Below are positions 16,280-24,150 of a DNA stretch of 29,954 bases, piece by piece; position 1 is the stretch's first letter, and each line of letters starts with the position of its first letter. A program made the position numbers and the translations under genes. The notes below the pieces were generated by a model that did not search any database, had not been told where the DNA came from, and saw nothing but the letters and a program-made list of their open reading frames with translations. This DNA is from an uncultured Caulobacteraceae bacterium (GTDB lineage: Bacteria; Pseudomonadota; Alphaproteobacteria; Caulobacterales; TH1-2): positions 1 to 29,954 of the forward strand of contig CALBST010000283.1 of NCBI GenBank assembly GCA_937967425.1, written 5' to 3'.

Positions 16280-16885
16280 TCAAAGCACCGGCTCAAAGGC
16301 GCCCGTCGCAGTATTCAACAGTTCAAGCCCGCCGTCCGCCACGCCGTAGCGCATGCCAACAAGGTTAAGCCCTCGCGTCTTGATTGCATCCTGAACGAAC
16401 GGAAATGTGGCGAGGTTCTCCAGGGTGACGCGGATGCTTTCGTGCTCAAGCTTCGTGAGCCGGTCACCGTCTGGCGGGATGCGGGACTTGGCGGTGTCGA
16501 GGAGGCTGATCCAGGCGTCCAGGAACGAGTGCGGATCGCGCGCGCGCTCTTCCAGGGCTGCCGCGCAGCCGCCGCATTGCGCGTGCCCCAGCACCAGCAC
16601 GGTATCGACCTTCAGGTGCTTCACCGCGAACTCGATGGCGGCGCTGACCCCATGAAATCCGGGCGCCTCTTCAAAGGGCGGAGCGAGGTTTGCGACGTTG
16701 CGCACAACGAAAAGCTCGCCGGGGCCGGCGTTGAAGATGGTCGCCGGATCCACGCGGCTGTCCGCGCAAGCAATAACGAGCGTCCGCGGCGCCTGTCCGC
16801 GGTCGGCGAGATATCTGTGCAGGCTCCGCAGCTCGGGCCAGCGCGTTTCCCGGTAGATCCGGTAGCCTTCGATCAGATGCTCCAT
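16280..16885 (-). CDS. Beta-class carbonic anhydrase
   Basis: This is a zinc enzyme that interconverts CO2 and bicarbonate. The 201-residue protein shows the beta-class ligands C40 and D42-R44 (IACADSRVDP), H101 and C104 (LGHAQCGGC), plus VVRNVANLAPP (60-70). It is cytoplasmic, with no signal peptide. The ATG at 16885 has GAAGGG upstream. Its neighbours do not suggest a specific pathway. The 99-bp gap to the upstream end of the TIR-TonB gene holds only a small GTCAC/GTGAC dyad. Confidence 0.95.
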   Translation of the reverse strand: MEHLIEGYRIYRETRWPELRSLHRYLADRGQAPRTLVIACADSRVDPATIFNAGPGELFVVRNVANLAPPFEEAPGFHGVSAAIEFAVKHLKVDTVLVLGHAQCGGCAAALEERARDPHSFLDAWISLLDTAKSRIPPDGDRLTKLEHESIRVTLENLATFPFVQDAIKTRGLNLVGMRYGVADGGLELLNTATGAFEPVL

Positions 16886-16959
16886 GCGCGCCCTTCAAGC
16901 GAACCTGCTTGGCCACGTCAACCAGGCGCGCAATCTGCTGAGCGTCCGGAGGGGGAGCC

Positions 16960-18132
16960 ATGAAGTCTTTTGTCGCCGCCTGCGCCGCTGCTTTGCTGGC
17001 CGCGTCGTGCGCTACCACGCCCGATATTCCCTCACAGCGCGAACGCCTGACGCGCCAAATCGCCGACGACGCGGTGGCCTTCAATGAAGCCTACGCGCAG
17101 GCCGTCTCGGCGCAAATTCTGCTGAACATTCTCCGTTCGCGCGATCGCATGCCGCGTCACTACCTCGCCATGACGGGCATTTCCGATAGCCCATCTTGGA
17201 CCACATCGCGCTCCGCCACGCTTGGTGGTGTGCCGCTTGGGGACATCGACTCGCCTTGGGGTTTCGGTGAATTAAGCGCCTCGCGCGAACGAACCTCTCG
17301 CCCAAGTTACGCTGTGCAGCCCTTCAGCGCCGAAACGCTAACCCGCACCGCTTTCCAGCCGACGCCAGCGAACGTCTTCGAGCACTATTGGTACAGCGGC
17401 TGGCCGCGCGATTTGTTGTTGTTGATGATGGTCGAGACGATCGAGAAGACCGGCCCCGACAACCACCTTTACACCTACACAAACGAAGCGAACACCATCT
17501 TCGACGATTGCGTCGCCAGCGTGCAAACCGAGGGGTGCGATTTTGTGCGCGAAGTACGCGCCTTCTTGGCCGCGGCGGACGAGCATCCGCGCCAGCGCGG
17601 TATCGATCTGCAAAGCGGCCGGCCGTTGTGCGGTCTCGTGGACGCCTACGGCCCGACAGCGCCGGTGAGGCCGGTTGCACCGCGCGAAGGCCAGGTCTGC
17701 GATCCGGTGTTTGTCGTGGGCGGCTACACGCTGCACCTGCGTCTGCGTTCGTTGGATGACATGGTTTATTATGTCGGCGAGTTACTGCGCGCCGATACGA
17801 CGCGCGCTGGACCCGGCGCCGCGATTGAAGCGCAAGTTACAATTCGCGCCGCCGGCCTGCGCGGCGGCGGCCGTGGCGTGCCGCTCTTTCGCGTCGTGCC
17901 GGCAACAGGGAGCGGCCGCTACGCCGCCGAGATCGCCTATGGCGGCCACCGCTATCGCGCCGGTCCGGCCATTGGCCGTTCATGCGGTGACGAAACCGCC
18001 GAAGGCCTGTGCCGCGATGTAGCGGACGAGGGTGATCGTTCGTCATCGGTGATTTCGTTGATCGCGGAAATACTCGCGCTCAATCAATCGCCGGATGCGA
18101 TCCGCGCGCCGAGCCGGCTGATCGCGGAATAA
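16960..18132 (+). CDS. Putative lipoprotein of unknown function
   Basis: This 390-residue protein starts with a short signal sequence ending in LLAASC (C17), a likely lipoprotein-processing site although the -3 residue is Ala rather than Leu. After it comes FNEAYAQAVSAQILLNILRSRDRMPRHYLAMTGIS (about 41-75, in two parts FNEAYAQAVSAQILLNIL and RSRDRMPRHYLAMTGIS), a pattern I associate with uncharacterised proteobacterial lipoproteins. The rest contains several cysteines and no recognised enzyme motif. The ATG at 16960 has a strong GGAGGGGGAG site. It is divergent from the carbonic anhydrase gene with a 74-bp gap. I do not recognise a function. Confidence 0.8.
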   Translation: MKSFVAACAAALLAASCATTPDIPSQRERLTRQIADDAVAFNEAYAQAVSAQILLNILRSRDRMPRHYLAMTGISDSPSWTTSRSATLGGVPLGDIDSPWGFGELSASRERTSRPSYAVQPFSAETLTRTAFQPTPANVFEHYWYSGWPRDLLLLMMVETIEKTGPDNHLYTYTNEANTIFDDCVASVQTEGCDFVREVRAFLAAADEHPRQRGIDLQSGRPLCGLVDAYGPTAPVRPVAPREGQVCDPVFVVGGYTLHLRLRSLDDMVYYVGELLRADTTRAGPGAAIEAQVTIRAAGLRGGGRGVPLFRVVPATGSGRYAAEIAYGGHRYRAGPAIGRSCGDETAEGLCRDVADEGDRSSSVISLIAEILALNQSPDAIRAPSRLIAE

Positions 18133-18266
18133 CGCCATGTCTCAAGCATGACTGCGTTTGGTCTGGACGCGCGCGGCGTTCGTCGCAATCGCGCAAGCGT
18201 GAGGGGCGGCGCGCGCCCATGCGTGGTCTAAACGCGTCGAGACACCTGCAGTGACGGGAGAGGCGC

Positions 18267-18572
18267 ATGAAACGGATCATGCTTGCGGCGGCGGCTTTCG
18301 CGGCGTTGAGCGCGGCGTCGGCCTCGGCGCAGACCTATCGGACCTACCGCTGTTCGAACAGCACGGCGCTTCGTGTCATCTTCAATGACGAGCGCGGCAC
18401 GGCGACCGTTGTTCCGTTCGGGCGCCCAAGCATCCGCCTAACGCGCGCCAGTAGTGCGGGCGTCGGTTTTCGTTACACGCGTAATGACTCGCATGAACTC
18501 AGCGGCAACCGCGAAGAAGTGAGGTGGCGCGCTGGTAGCGCCACTTGGACCTGCCGGCGCGTCGGCAGTTAG
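18267..18572 (+). CDS. Small exported MliC-like protein
   Basis: This 101-residue protein has a signal peptide (1-21, cut after ASAQ region) and a mature part resembling the MliC family of c-type lysozyme inhibitors: YRCSN at the start of the domain, GTATVVPFG, a Ser/Gly-rich middle (SSAGVGFRYTRNDSHELSG) and a final TWTC. Two cysteines at the domain ends (C29 and C96) are placed for the family disulfide. There is no lipobox, so it would be soluble in the periplasm. The start follows GGGAGAGG. Lysozyme inhibition is family knowledge and not shown for this protein. Confidence 0.75.
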   Translation: MKRIMLAAAAFAALSAASASAQTYRTYRCSNSTALRVIFNDERGTATVVPFGRPSIRLTRASSAGVGFRYTRNDSHELSGNREEVRWRAGSATWTCRRVGS

Positions 18573-18635
18573 GGTGCGCTTGAGACTTAAGGCTGCGCGT
18601 GTGAACATTGCGGCTGGCGATTCAGCGGAGCTTTC

Positions 18636-19127
18636 ATGCGCGGCACCATTCTCGGCATCCATGACGGACGCGGCGTTCTCCTCGGCGAGGGCGAGCGGCG
18701 GTTGGAATTTCCGCTGACCGAGTGGCGGTCGGGCGGGTCGCCATATCCGGGCCAGATCGTCGACTATTTGGAGGAGGGCGGCCAAGCGCGCGCGGTGTTT
18801 GCCGTGCCTGGCATGGGCAGCGCCGCAGGCTTCAGCGCGCCCCAATCCAGCTCGCGCGTGCTCGGGATTATTGGCGTCATCTGTCTGGTGTTCGGATTCG
18901 TCGTGCCGCTGATACCAACGATCGCGGCCTTCGTGGTTGGCGTGATCGCGGCGGGCCAAGCGCAGCAGGAACGCGACGACACTTCACTACTGCTCGCGCG
19001 CATTTCCTGGATTGGCGCGATCGTGATGCTGGGCCTTGGGCTTTTGCTCGTGCTTTCGATTATCGCGTTCGTCGGCACGATCGGCTTTGCGGGTCTCTGG
19101 CACGGCTGGGGCGACTGGAACTTCTAG
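18636..19127 (+). CDS. Small membrane protein with N-terminal beta-barrel-like domain
   Basis: This is a 163-residue protein of unknown function. Residues 1-57 (MRGTILGIHDGRGVLLGEGE and on) read as a small all-beta domain of the kind found at the N-terminus of other small bacterial membrane proteins. A linker follows, then a hydrophobic hairpin (about 75-107) and a third hydrophobic stretch (about 118-150). The C-terminus is Trp/Gly-rich. Its TAG interlocks with the stop of the convergent VOC gene in CTAG (19124-19127). It follows the MliC-like gene by 63 bp and may be co-transcribed. Confidence 0.8.
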   Translation: MRGTILGIHDGRGVLLGEGERRLEFPLTEWRSGGSPYPGQIVDYLEEGGQARAVFAVPGMGSAAGFSAPQSSSRVLGIIGVICLVFGFVVPLIPTIAAFVVGVIAAGQAQQERDDTSLLLARISWIGAIVMLGLGLLLVLSIIAFVGTIGFAGLWHGWGDWNF

Positions 19128-19759
19128 AACTCGAAGGTCGTCTCGCTGCTTTCCACGAATGCGCGGATGCGATCATGCCGTGCGGCGGCTTCCTCTGGCC
19201 ATTCGGCTTCCATCATCGCCAGCAGCTCGAAGAGATTGTAAGGCCCGAGCGACGTTTTGAAGTCAGCGTAGCGCTCCTGAAATCCGCGCCAGGCGTCGAG
19301 GCCCGTATCGCTCTTCACGATTGCCCACTTCGCGCCGTCTCGAATGATCAGGTGCAGGTTGTTGTCGCCGGGTGGCGCATCGATGCGCCATGGCGGAAAG
19401 CGCCGGTTCTCACCGGCGTGATAGAGGCAGATCGAATTGCCGGCCGGATCGCGCAGCCACGCCTCGCGCCAAAGCCAGCGTTGCATCATCAGGTCGCGCT
19501 CGAACGGGATTCCCGCCGCCTTCAGCCTTTCGATTTCAGCGTCGAGGCCCGTATTCGAAAGCTCAAAGTAGAGCTGCGGCGCATTCTCGCGCGGGATCGC
19601 GCCGTCAACGAGATGGAGCGAAAACGTCGCTTCGCCTTTGGGTAGCTCGAAGCGCGCGTAGTGGTCCGATTTCACAATGAGGCGCAGGCCGAGCAATTGA
19701 TAGAAGGCAATCGATGCCTCCAGGTCGGTCGCGGCGGCGGTGATTTGGTTGAGGCGCAT
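19124..19759 (-). CDS. VOC (glyoxalase/dioxygenase-like) family protein
   Basis: This is a 211-residue metalloenzyme-fold protein. The N-terminal 125 or so residues form one VOC module: MRLNQITAAATDLEASIAFY at the start and WLRDPAGNSICLYHAGENRR near its end. The C-terminal 85 residues (from about GDNNLHLIIRDG) are an extension beyond a single VOC domain. The frame is open to 19828, but the family start is at 19759 and the longer version would overlap the divergent DUF1203 gene, so 19759 is preferred even though its ribosome-binding site is weak. Substrate is unknown. Confidence 0.87.
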   Translation of the reverse strand: MRLNQITAAATDLEASIAFYQLLGLRLIVKSDHYARFELPKGEATFSLHLVDGAIPRENAPQLYFELSNTGLDAEIERLKAAGIPFERDLMMQRWLWREAWLRDPAGNSICLYHAGENRRFPPWRIDAPPGDNNLHLIIRDGAKWAIVKSDTGLDAWRGFQERYADFKTSLGPYNLFELLAMMEAEWPEEAAARHDRIRAFVESSETTFEF

Positions 19760-19821
19760 CAGGTCAGCATAAGGTCCGAATTCGGCCAGCGCACGCGCGC
19801 GATTTGATCCACACTCGCCGC

Positions 19822-20286
19822 ATGACATTCCAGATCACCGGCCTTGATCCCGCGCCCTTCGCGCATCTCCACGCCTTGAGCGATGAACAACTTGCGTCCG
19901 GCGGCATGAGCCGCGTCCGCGTCGAGCAAGAGAACGTCGCGCCCTGCCGCGTCTCGCTGGACGACGCGGAGATCGGCGAGGCTGTTATCCTGCTCAATTT
20001 CACGCACCAAGCCGCCGATACGCCGTACCATCAGCAAGGCCCAATCTTCATCCGCGAGGTCTCCGAACGGGTGGTTGTGCGTGACGCCATCCCGCCCGCG
20101 CTGGCGCGCCGGACGCTCTCGCTGCGCGGCTTCGATGCGGGCCACATGATGATCGAAGCCGAACTCACCGAAGGGGCGGAGGCCGCCGCGCTCATTGAGC
20201 GCTTCTTCGCCAACCCTGACGTCGCTTACATCCACGCCCATTACGCCCGCCGCGGTTGTTTCGCGGCCCTGATTGAGCGCGCCTAG
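19822..20286 (+). CDS. DUF1203 family protein
   Basis: This is a 154-residue cytoplasmic protein of the DUF1203 family, of unknown function. Family-like segments are FQITGLDPAPFAHL near the start, CRVSLDDAEIGEAVILLNFTHQ (given in part as LLNFTHQ), TPYHQQGPIFIRE and the C-terminal YIHAHYARRGCFAALIER. I chose ATG 19822; a TTG 18 nt upstream is in frame but adds nothing conserved. It is divergent from the VOC gene with a 62-bp gap holding a CCGAATTCGG dyad at 19776-19785. It precedes the amidohydrolase by 79 bp. Confidence 0.85.
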   Translation: MTFQITGLDPAPFAHLHALSDEQLASGGMSRVRVEQENVAPCRVSLDDAEIGEAVILLNFTHQAADTPYHQQGPIFIREVSERVVVRDAIPPALARRTLSLRGFDAGHMMIEAELTEGAEAAALIERFFANPDVAYIHAHYARRGCFAALIERA

Positions 20287-20365
20287 ATCGGCTTTCCGCA
20301 CGGAGAACATTGCCATCCGCCCGCGTCGGCGCCTCTATTGGCGCAAACATAACGGGAGGATCGCG

Positions 20366-22105
20366 ATGCACGATCTGGTCATCCGCAACGGCACGATTGT
20401 CGACGGCTCCGGCGCGCCGCGTTTCGTCGCTGACGTCGCCATCGATGGCGGCCTCATCACCGCGATCGGGCCGAACCTCGGCAAGGGCAAGGAAGAGATC
20501 GACGCGACAGGCAAGATCGTCTCGCCCGGCTGGGTCGACATTCACACGCACTATGACGGCCAGGCCACCTGGGATCAGGAAATGGCGCCGTCGTCGTGGC
20601 ACGGCGTCACCACTGTCGTGATGGGCAATTGCGGCGTCGGCTTCGCGCCCGCCAAGCCCGACAAACACGATTGGCTCATTGGCCTTATGGAAGGCGTCGA
20701 AGACATTCCCGGAACCGCGCTCGCCGAAGGCATGACGTGGAATTGGGAAACCTTCCCCGAATACCTGGACGAACTCGAACGCCTGCCGCGCACCGTCGAT
20801 GTCGGCACGCATGTCCCGCACGGCGCGGTGCGTGCATACGTCATGGGCGAACGCGGCGCGCGCAATGAGGAGCCGACCGAAACCGACATCGCGCAAATGT
20901 CGAAGGTCGTGGAGGAGGGCTTGCGCGCCGGCGCGCTCGGCTTCTCGACCTCGCGCACGATCCTGCACAAATCCGTCGACCGCGAACTCGTGCCGGGCAC
21001 AACCGCGACGAAGGAAGAGCTCATTGGCATCGGCCGCGCTATGGGCCGCGTCGGTCATGGCGTGTTCGAGATGGCGTCAGACTTGAAGCGCGAATGGAAC
21101 GAGTTCGAGTGGATGGGCGAGCTCTCGCGCGAGACCGGCTTGCCTGTCACGTTCGCGGCGCTGCAATCGATCGCCAAGGAGCTGCCGCTCCCAGAACAGA
21201 TCAGCGAAATGCGCGCGCAGAACGCCAAAGGCGCAAACATCGTCGCGCAGATTGCGCTGCGCGGGAATGGCATCGTCATGGCTTGGCAAGGCACGGTGCA
21301 TCCGTTCCGCTTCAAGCCTGCTTGGCTCGAAATCATCGACAAGCCGTGGGCCGAACAGCTCGCGCACTTGAAGGATCCTGCGTTCAAGCAACGCATGATC
21401 ACCGAAGACAGCGTCTTCCCGGAGAGCGACGTCATCGGCTTGCTGATGATCATCGCCGGCGGCTGGTCGCTGCAATTCGAGATGGGACCGGACTTCAACT
21501 ACGAACCCACGCAGTCCGAAACCATCGCCGCGCGCGCCGCTGCGGCGGGCGTTTCGCCGGCCGAGTACGCGTACGATCTGCTGATGCAGAATGAGGGAAC
21601 AGGCTTCGTCTACTTCCCGATCCTGAACTACGCCGATGGCAATCTGAATTTCCTCGAAGGCTTGCAGATGTCGGACGATTGCGTGAATTCGCTTTCGGAT
21701 GGCGGCGCCCATTGTGGCACGATTTGTGACGCCGCTTCGCCAACCTTCATGCTGCAGCACTGGGTGCGTGATCGAGCCGGCAAGCGCATTAGCCTCGAGC
21801 ACGCTGTAAAGCGCCAAGCGCGCGATACGGCTGTGCTCTACGGGCTCTTGGATCGCGGCCTCATCGCGCCAGGCTACCTCGCCGACATCAACATCATTGA
21901 TTTCGACGCGGTGAAACTTGGAAAGCCGTGGCTCGCCTTCGATTTGCCCGCCGGCGGCAAACGTCTGCTGCAAAAGGCCGACGGCTACGTCGCCACGATC
22001 AAGTCAGGGCAGGTGACGTTCCGCAACGGTGAGTACCAACGCGTTCATCCTGGCAAACTCATCCGCGGTCCGCAGACTGCGCCGACCGCGATGGCGGCGG
22101 AGTAG
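20366..22105 (+). CDS. N-acyl-D-amino-acid amidohydrolase-type metal hydrolase
   Basis: This 579-residue enzyme belongs to the amidohydrolase superfamily branch of D-aminoacylases, which remove acyl groups from N-acyl-D-amino acids. Visible motifs are the metal-binding HTHYDGQ (H60, H62), GNCGVGFAP (about 88-96), GALGFSTSRT and the late aspartate segment SDGGAHCGT. The end of the protein has the GYLADINIIDFD strand that rebuilds the small beta-sandwich domain. Domain length is longer than the best-known D-aminoacylases (about 480-500), in line with the larger COG3653-like proteins. ATG 20366 has GGGAGGA upstream; the frame is open earlier but without conserved sequence. The exact substrate is unknown. 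Confidence 0.9.
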   Translation: MHDLVIRNGTIVDGSGAPRFVADVAIDGGLITAIGPNLGKGKEEIDATGKIVSPGWVDIHTHYDGQATWDQEMAPSSWHGVTTVVMGNCGVGFAPAKPDKHDWLIGLMEGVEDIPGTALAEGMTWNWETFPEYLDELERLPRTVDVGTHVPHGAVRAYVMGERGARNEEPTETDIAQMSKVVEEGLRAGALGFSTSRTILHKSVDRELVPGTTATKEELIGIGRAMGRVGHGVFEMASDLKREWNEFEWMGELSRETGLPVTFAALQSIAKELPLPEQISEMRAQNAKGANIVAQIALRGNGIVMAWQGTVHPFRFKPAWLEIIDKPWAEQLAHLKDPAFKQRMITEDSVFPESDVIGLLMIIAGGWSLQFEMGPDFNYEPTQSETIAARAAAAGVSPAEYAYDLLMQNEGTGFVYFPILNYADGNLNFLEGLQMSDDCVNSLSDGGAHCGTICDAASPTFMLQHWVRDRAGKRISLEHAVKRQARDTAVLYGLLDRGLIAPGYLADINIIDFDAVKLGKPWLAFDLPAGGKRLLQKADGYVATIKSGQVTFRNGEYQRVHPGKLIRGPQTAPTAMAAE

Positions 22106-22112
22106 ATCAGCC

Positions 22113-22131
22113 ACTGACCTTGCCGGTCAGT
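22113..22131. terminator. Hairpin between convergent stop codons
   Basis: ACTGACC and GGTCAGT pair perfectly (7 bp) around TTGCC. The hairpin lies between the amidohydrolase stop (22105) and the tetR stop, overlapping the latter (22127-22129). There is no long T-run on either side, so it is at best a weak bidirectional terminator. Confidence 0.45.
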
Positions 22132-22708
22132 TCGCGAGGAGGGAGGCCGCGAACGCTTGCATGGCGCGCGAGGCATTGATGTGCGGCGCTGATGAGCGCT
22201 GCGCCTTGGAGACGACGAACGCGCCTTCGATCGCCACCAGCATGGCGGAAGCAAACACTTTCGCGTTGATGGGGCTCATGCCGCGCGCTTCGGCGGCGGC
22301 GGCGATCTCGCGCTCCCACAGCGAGAAGGCTTCGCCGACGGCGGCGCCGAGCTTTGGGTTGCCCTCGCCGAAACCTGTCGCAATCGCGGCCATCGGGCAC
22401 GAGGCGACATAACACCGGTCTTTGCACTCTTTTGCGGTGGTTTTGAAAACCATCTCGATGAACTTGATCAGATCGACGCCGCTATCGTGCAGCCCGCGAA
22501 AGCGCGCGGCGACTTCGGCGCCGACGCGGCCGACGACCTCGATGCCGATCTGCTCTTTGCCGCCTGGGAAGTGGAAATAGAGAGAGCCGCGCGGCGCTGA
22601 CGAGCGCGCCAGCAATTCGGCGATGCCAACGCCCTCGTAGCCACGCTCACCGAACAGATCGACGGCGGCGGCCAGCATGTCTTCACGAGCCGATGAAACT
22701 TTTGCCAT
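22127..22708 (-). CDS. TetR-family repressor, LmrA/YxaF-like
   Basis: This 193-residue regulator has an N-terminal TetR helix-turn-helix (MLAAAVDLFGERGYEGVGIA, then SAPRGSLYFHFPGGKEQ, about residues 11-53). The C-terminal part contains CPMAAIATGFGEGNPKLGAA, which recalls the LmrA/YxaF (QdoR) branch of the family, whose members sense small hydrophobic molecules. ATG 22708 was chosen since the 28 codons upstream would run through the operator. Two copies of GACCGGTC lie 26 and 53 bp upstream. LmrA/QdoR-type operators have a TAGACC...GGTCTA form (family knowledge), so autoregulation is very likely. No efflux pump or detoxifying enzyme is directly adjacent. Confidence 0.9.
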   Translation of the reverse strand: MAKVSSAREDMLAAAVDLFGERGYEGVGIAELLARSSAPRGSLYFHFPGGKEQIGIEVVGRVGAEVAARFRGLHDSGVDLIKFIEMVFKTTAKECKDRCYVASCPMAAIATGFGEGNPKLGAAVGEAFSLWEREIAAAAEARGMSPINAKVFASAMLVAIEGAFVVSKAQRSSAPHINASRAMQAFAASLLAN

Positions 22709-22729
22709 GACCCAAAAATAGCACTTGTA

Positions 22730-22772
22730 TGACGACCGGTCTAGTGATATCCAACAAATAGACCGGTCATCA
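22730..22772. promoter_or_regulatory. Paired TetR operator (inverted repeat)
   Basis: TGACGACCGGTCTA (22730-22743) and TAGACCGGTCATCA (22759-22772) are inverted copies matching at 13 of 14 positions, with 15 bp between them. Each contains the 8-bp palindrome GACCGGTC, with centres 27 bp apart. The pair lies between tetR and the divergent small exported gene at 22809 and could control both. Confidence 0.8.
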
Positions 22773-22808
22773 TAGTTCGGCCGGTCCCTCATCTCCCCGG
22801 AGGGTCAA

Positions 22809-23123
22809 ATGAAGAATTTTGTTATGTCTGCCATGGCGTTAGCCGCTGTTCTGGTCATCCCGAGCGTCGCCAATGCCAACGATCTCACTGCCGAACGCAA
22901 CCAGGCGATCGCGCTCTGCCGGGCGGAAGTCCAAGCCCAGGCCGGCGCCGACGCCACGGTGCGGCTCGACCAAATCCGCGTTCGCCCGCGCGTTGTCCGC
23001 GTCGATCTCGATCTGTGGCGCGGCGGCAATCTGCAGAACGTCCGTTGCGACGTGCAACGCGGCGAACAGCTGACGATCGCTTCGATCACGCCGGCCGTGC
23101 AGACCGCGCAACTCGCCCGATAA
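22809..23123 (+). CDS. Small exported protein of unknown function
   Basis: This 104-residue protein has a good signal peptide (hydrophobic core at about 4-18, cut near ANA-ND). The mature part of about 80 residues has two cysteines (ALCRAEV and NVRCDVQ) that could form a disulfide, and alternating hydrophobic strands. I do not recognise a family. GGAGGG lies 4 nt before the ATG. It is divergent from tetR and the paired operator lies in its promoter, so it is a candidate target. A strong terminator follows at 23174. Confidence 0.75.
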   Translation: MKNFVMSAMALAAVLVIPSVANANDLTAERNQAIALCRAEVQAQAGADATVRLDQIRVRPRVVRVDLDLWRGGNLQNVRCDVQRGEQLTIASITPAVQTAQLAR

Positions 23124-23173
23124 CTCCTGCCCCGCACGAAGCGTCCTCCGCCTCCCGCGTGGACGTGTAACCT

Positions 23174-23200
23174 GGCGCCTTCCGTTCCCCGGAAGGCGCC
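23174..23200 (+). terminator. Strong Rho-independent-type hairpin
   Basis: GGCGCCTTCC and GGAAGGCGCC form a perfect 10-bp stem with a seven-base loop, followed by ACTTTCTTCC. It lies 50 bp after the small exported gene and probably ends its transcript. The T-tract is short and interrupted. Confidence 0.75.
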
Positions 23201-23258
23201 ACTTTCTTCCGAGCGAATGAATTTGCGCGAGACACGTCGGCGCCCGTAAGCAGCGCGC

Positions 23259-23861
23259 ATGGAGATCAAGACGCTTTTCGTCACCAAGCTTTATCGCGCC
23301 GAGCTCGCCGGCGTGGACAATGCGGCGCTGCTGAAGAGCTGCCGGGCGATCGCGGAAGATGATGTCGCCGGGCAGGGGTGGAGCAGGGCGCACGGCTATA
23401 AGGGCTACACCTCCTATGCTTCGCTGGATGATCTGCCGAAACGCGATCCAGACTTTAACACGCTGGTGAAGGTGTTGGATAAGCACGCAGCGGTTTTTGC
23501 GCGCGAACTGCATCTGGATCTTGGGCGCCGCAAGCTGAAGCTCGACTCGATCTGGATCAACGTGCTTGAGCCAAACGGCGTTCATGCCGGCCACATCCAT
23601 CCGCATTCGGTGCTGAGCGGGACGTATTACGTCGATGTGCCGAACAATGCGTCGGCGCTGAAGCTCGAAGATCCGCGTCATGCCATGATGATGGCGGCGC
23701 CGAAACGCAGCGACGACGCGCCGGAGAGTGAGCGGAGTTTCGTCTACATCGCGCCGAAAGCAGGGGAAGTGCTGATGTGGGAAAGCTTCGTCCGCCACGA
23801 AGTGCCGATGAATCAGGCGAAGAAGAGCCGCGTCAGCGTGAGCTTCAATTACGGCTGGTGA
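23259..23861 (+). CDS. TIGR02466-type putative 2OG-Fe(II) oxygenase
   Basis: This 200-residue protein matches the TIGR02466 pattern of putative 2-oxoglutarate/iron oxygenases. The core has SIWINVLEPNGVHAGHIHPH (97-116) with H112 and H114 as candidate iron ligands, then SGTYYVDVP (120-128), LEDPR (136-140), the distal H180 (FVRHEVPMN) and R191 (KSRVSVSFNYGW), which would bind the 2-oxoglutarate carboxylate. The substrate of this family is not known. The ATG at 23259 has only a weak purine site upstream. It is convergent with the MFS gene across an 853-bp gap. Confidence 0.88.
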   Translation: MEIKTLFVTKLYRAELAGVDNAALLKSCRAIAEDDVAGQGWSRAHGYKGYTSYASLDDLPKRDPDFNTLVKVLDKHAAVFARELHLDLGRRKLKLDSIWINVLEPNGVHAGHIHPHSVLSGTYYVDVPNNASALKLEDPRHAMMMAAPKRSDDAPESERSFVYIAPKAGEVLMWESFVRHEVPMNQAKKSRVSVSFNYGW

Positions 23862-23920
23862 CGCGCGGGCGCGGCCGGCGATCCGGGTTTGCTGAAATGC
23901 GCTCCGCGAAAGATCGGGAG

Positions 23921-24002
23921 CAGGGCGCGTGAGACGCGCTGGGTAGTGCCTTGGGATGCGTTGCACGTCGCCGTGCAACGCCGCGTGTCTTCACGCGCCC
24001 TG
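23921..24002. other. Long structured element (nested hairpins) in the convergent gap
   Basis: The outer arms CAGGGCGCGTGA (23921-23932) and TCACGCGCCCTG (23991-24002) pair perfectly over 12 bp; the stem continues with one or two bulges through GACGCG/CGCGTGTC. An inner perfect hairpin, GTTGCACG-TCGC-CGTGCAAC, lies at 23960-23979. The structure is independent of both neighbouring genes, which end on either side. It could be an ncRNA, a multi-copy intergenic element or a terminator. No open frame here looks coding. Confidence 0.55.
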
Positions 24003-24109
24003 TCGTGGATCGTTTGGCCCGGATTGGCCAAGGGCGTTGCTACCGGCGTATCCAAGCGACTGAGCCGCCAGGCCGCCTTAGCGCCGTAGCCATGTGCCGG
24101 TGATGCGCG

Positions 24110-24150
24110 CACGAACGTCCGCCGTTCGTGGACCCTGCGGTTTTCGCAGG
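24110..24150. other. Two adjacent perfect hairpins
   Basis: CACGAACG-TCCGC-CGTTCGTG (24110-24130, 8-bp stem) is followed after three bases by CCTGCG-GTTTT-CGCAGG (24134-24150, 6-bp stem). They continue the structured character of the 23.9-24.2 kb segment and support a folded element there. Beyond these (24151-24307) I see nothing recognisable. Confidence 0.45.

Noticed and set aside
19776..19785. CCGAATTCGG palindrome between the VOC and DUF1203 genes.
   Set aside because: A ten-base dyad with no regulator gene nearby and no second copy. Kept only as a note in the DUF1203 entry.
22786..22804. CCCTC/GAGGG hairpin over the ribosome-binding site of the 22809 gene.
   Set aside because: Only five pairs with a nine-base loop. 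Too weak to separate from chance in GC-rich sequence.
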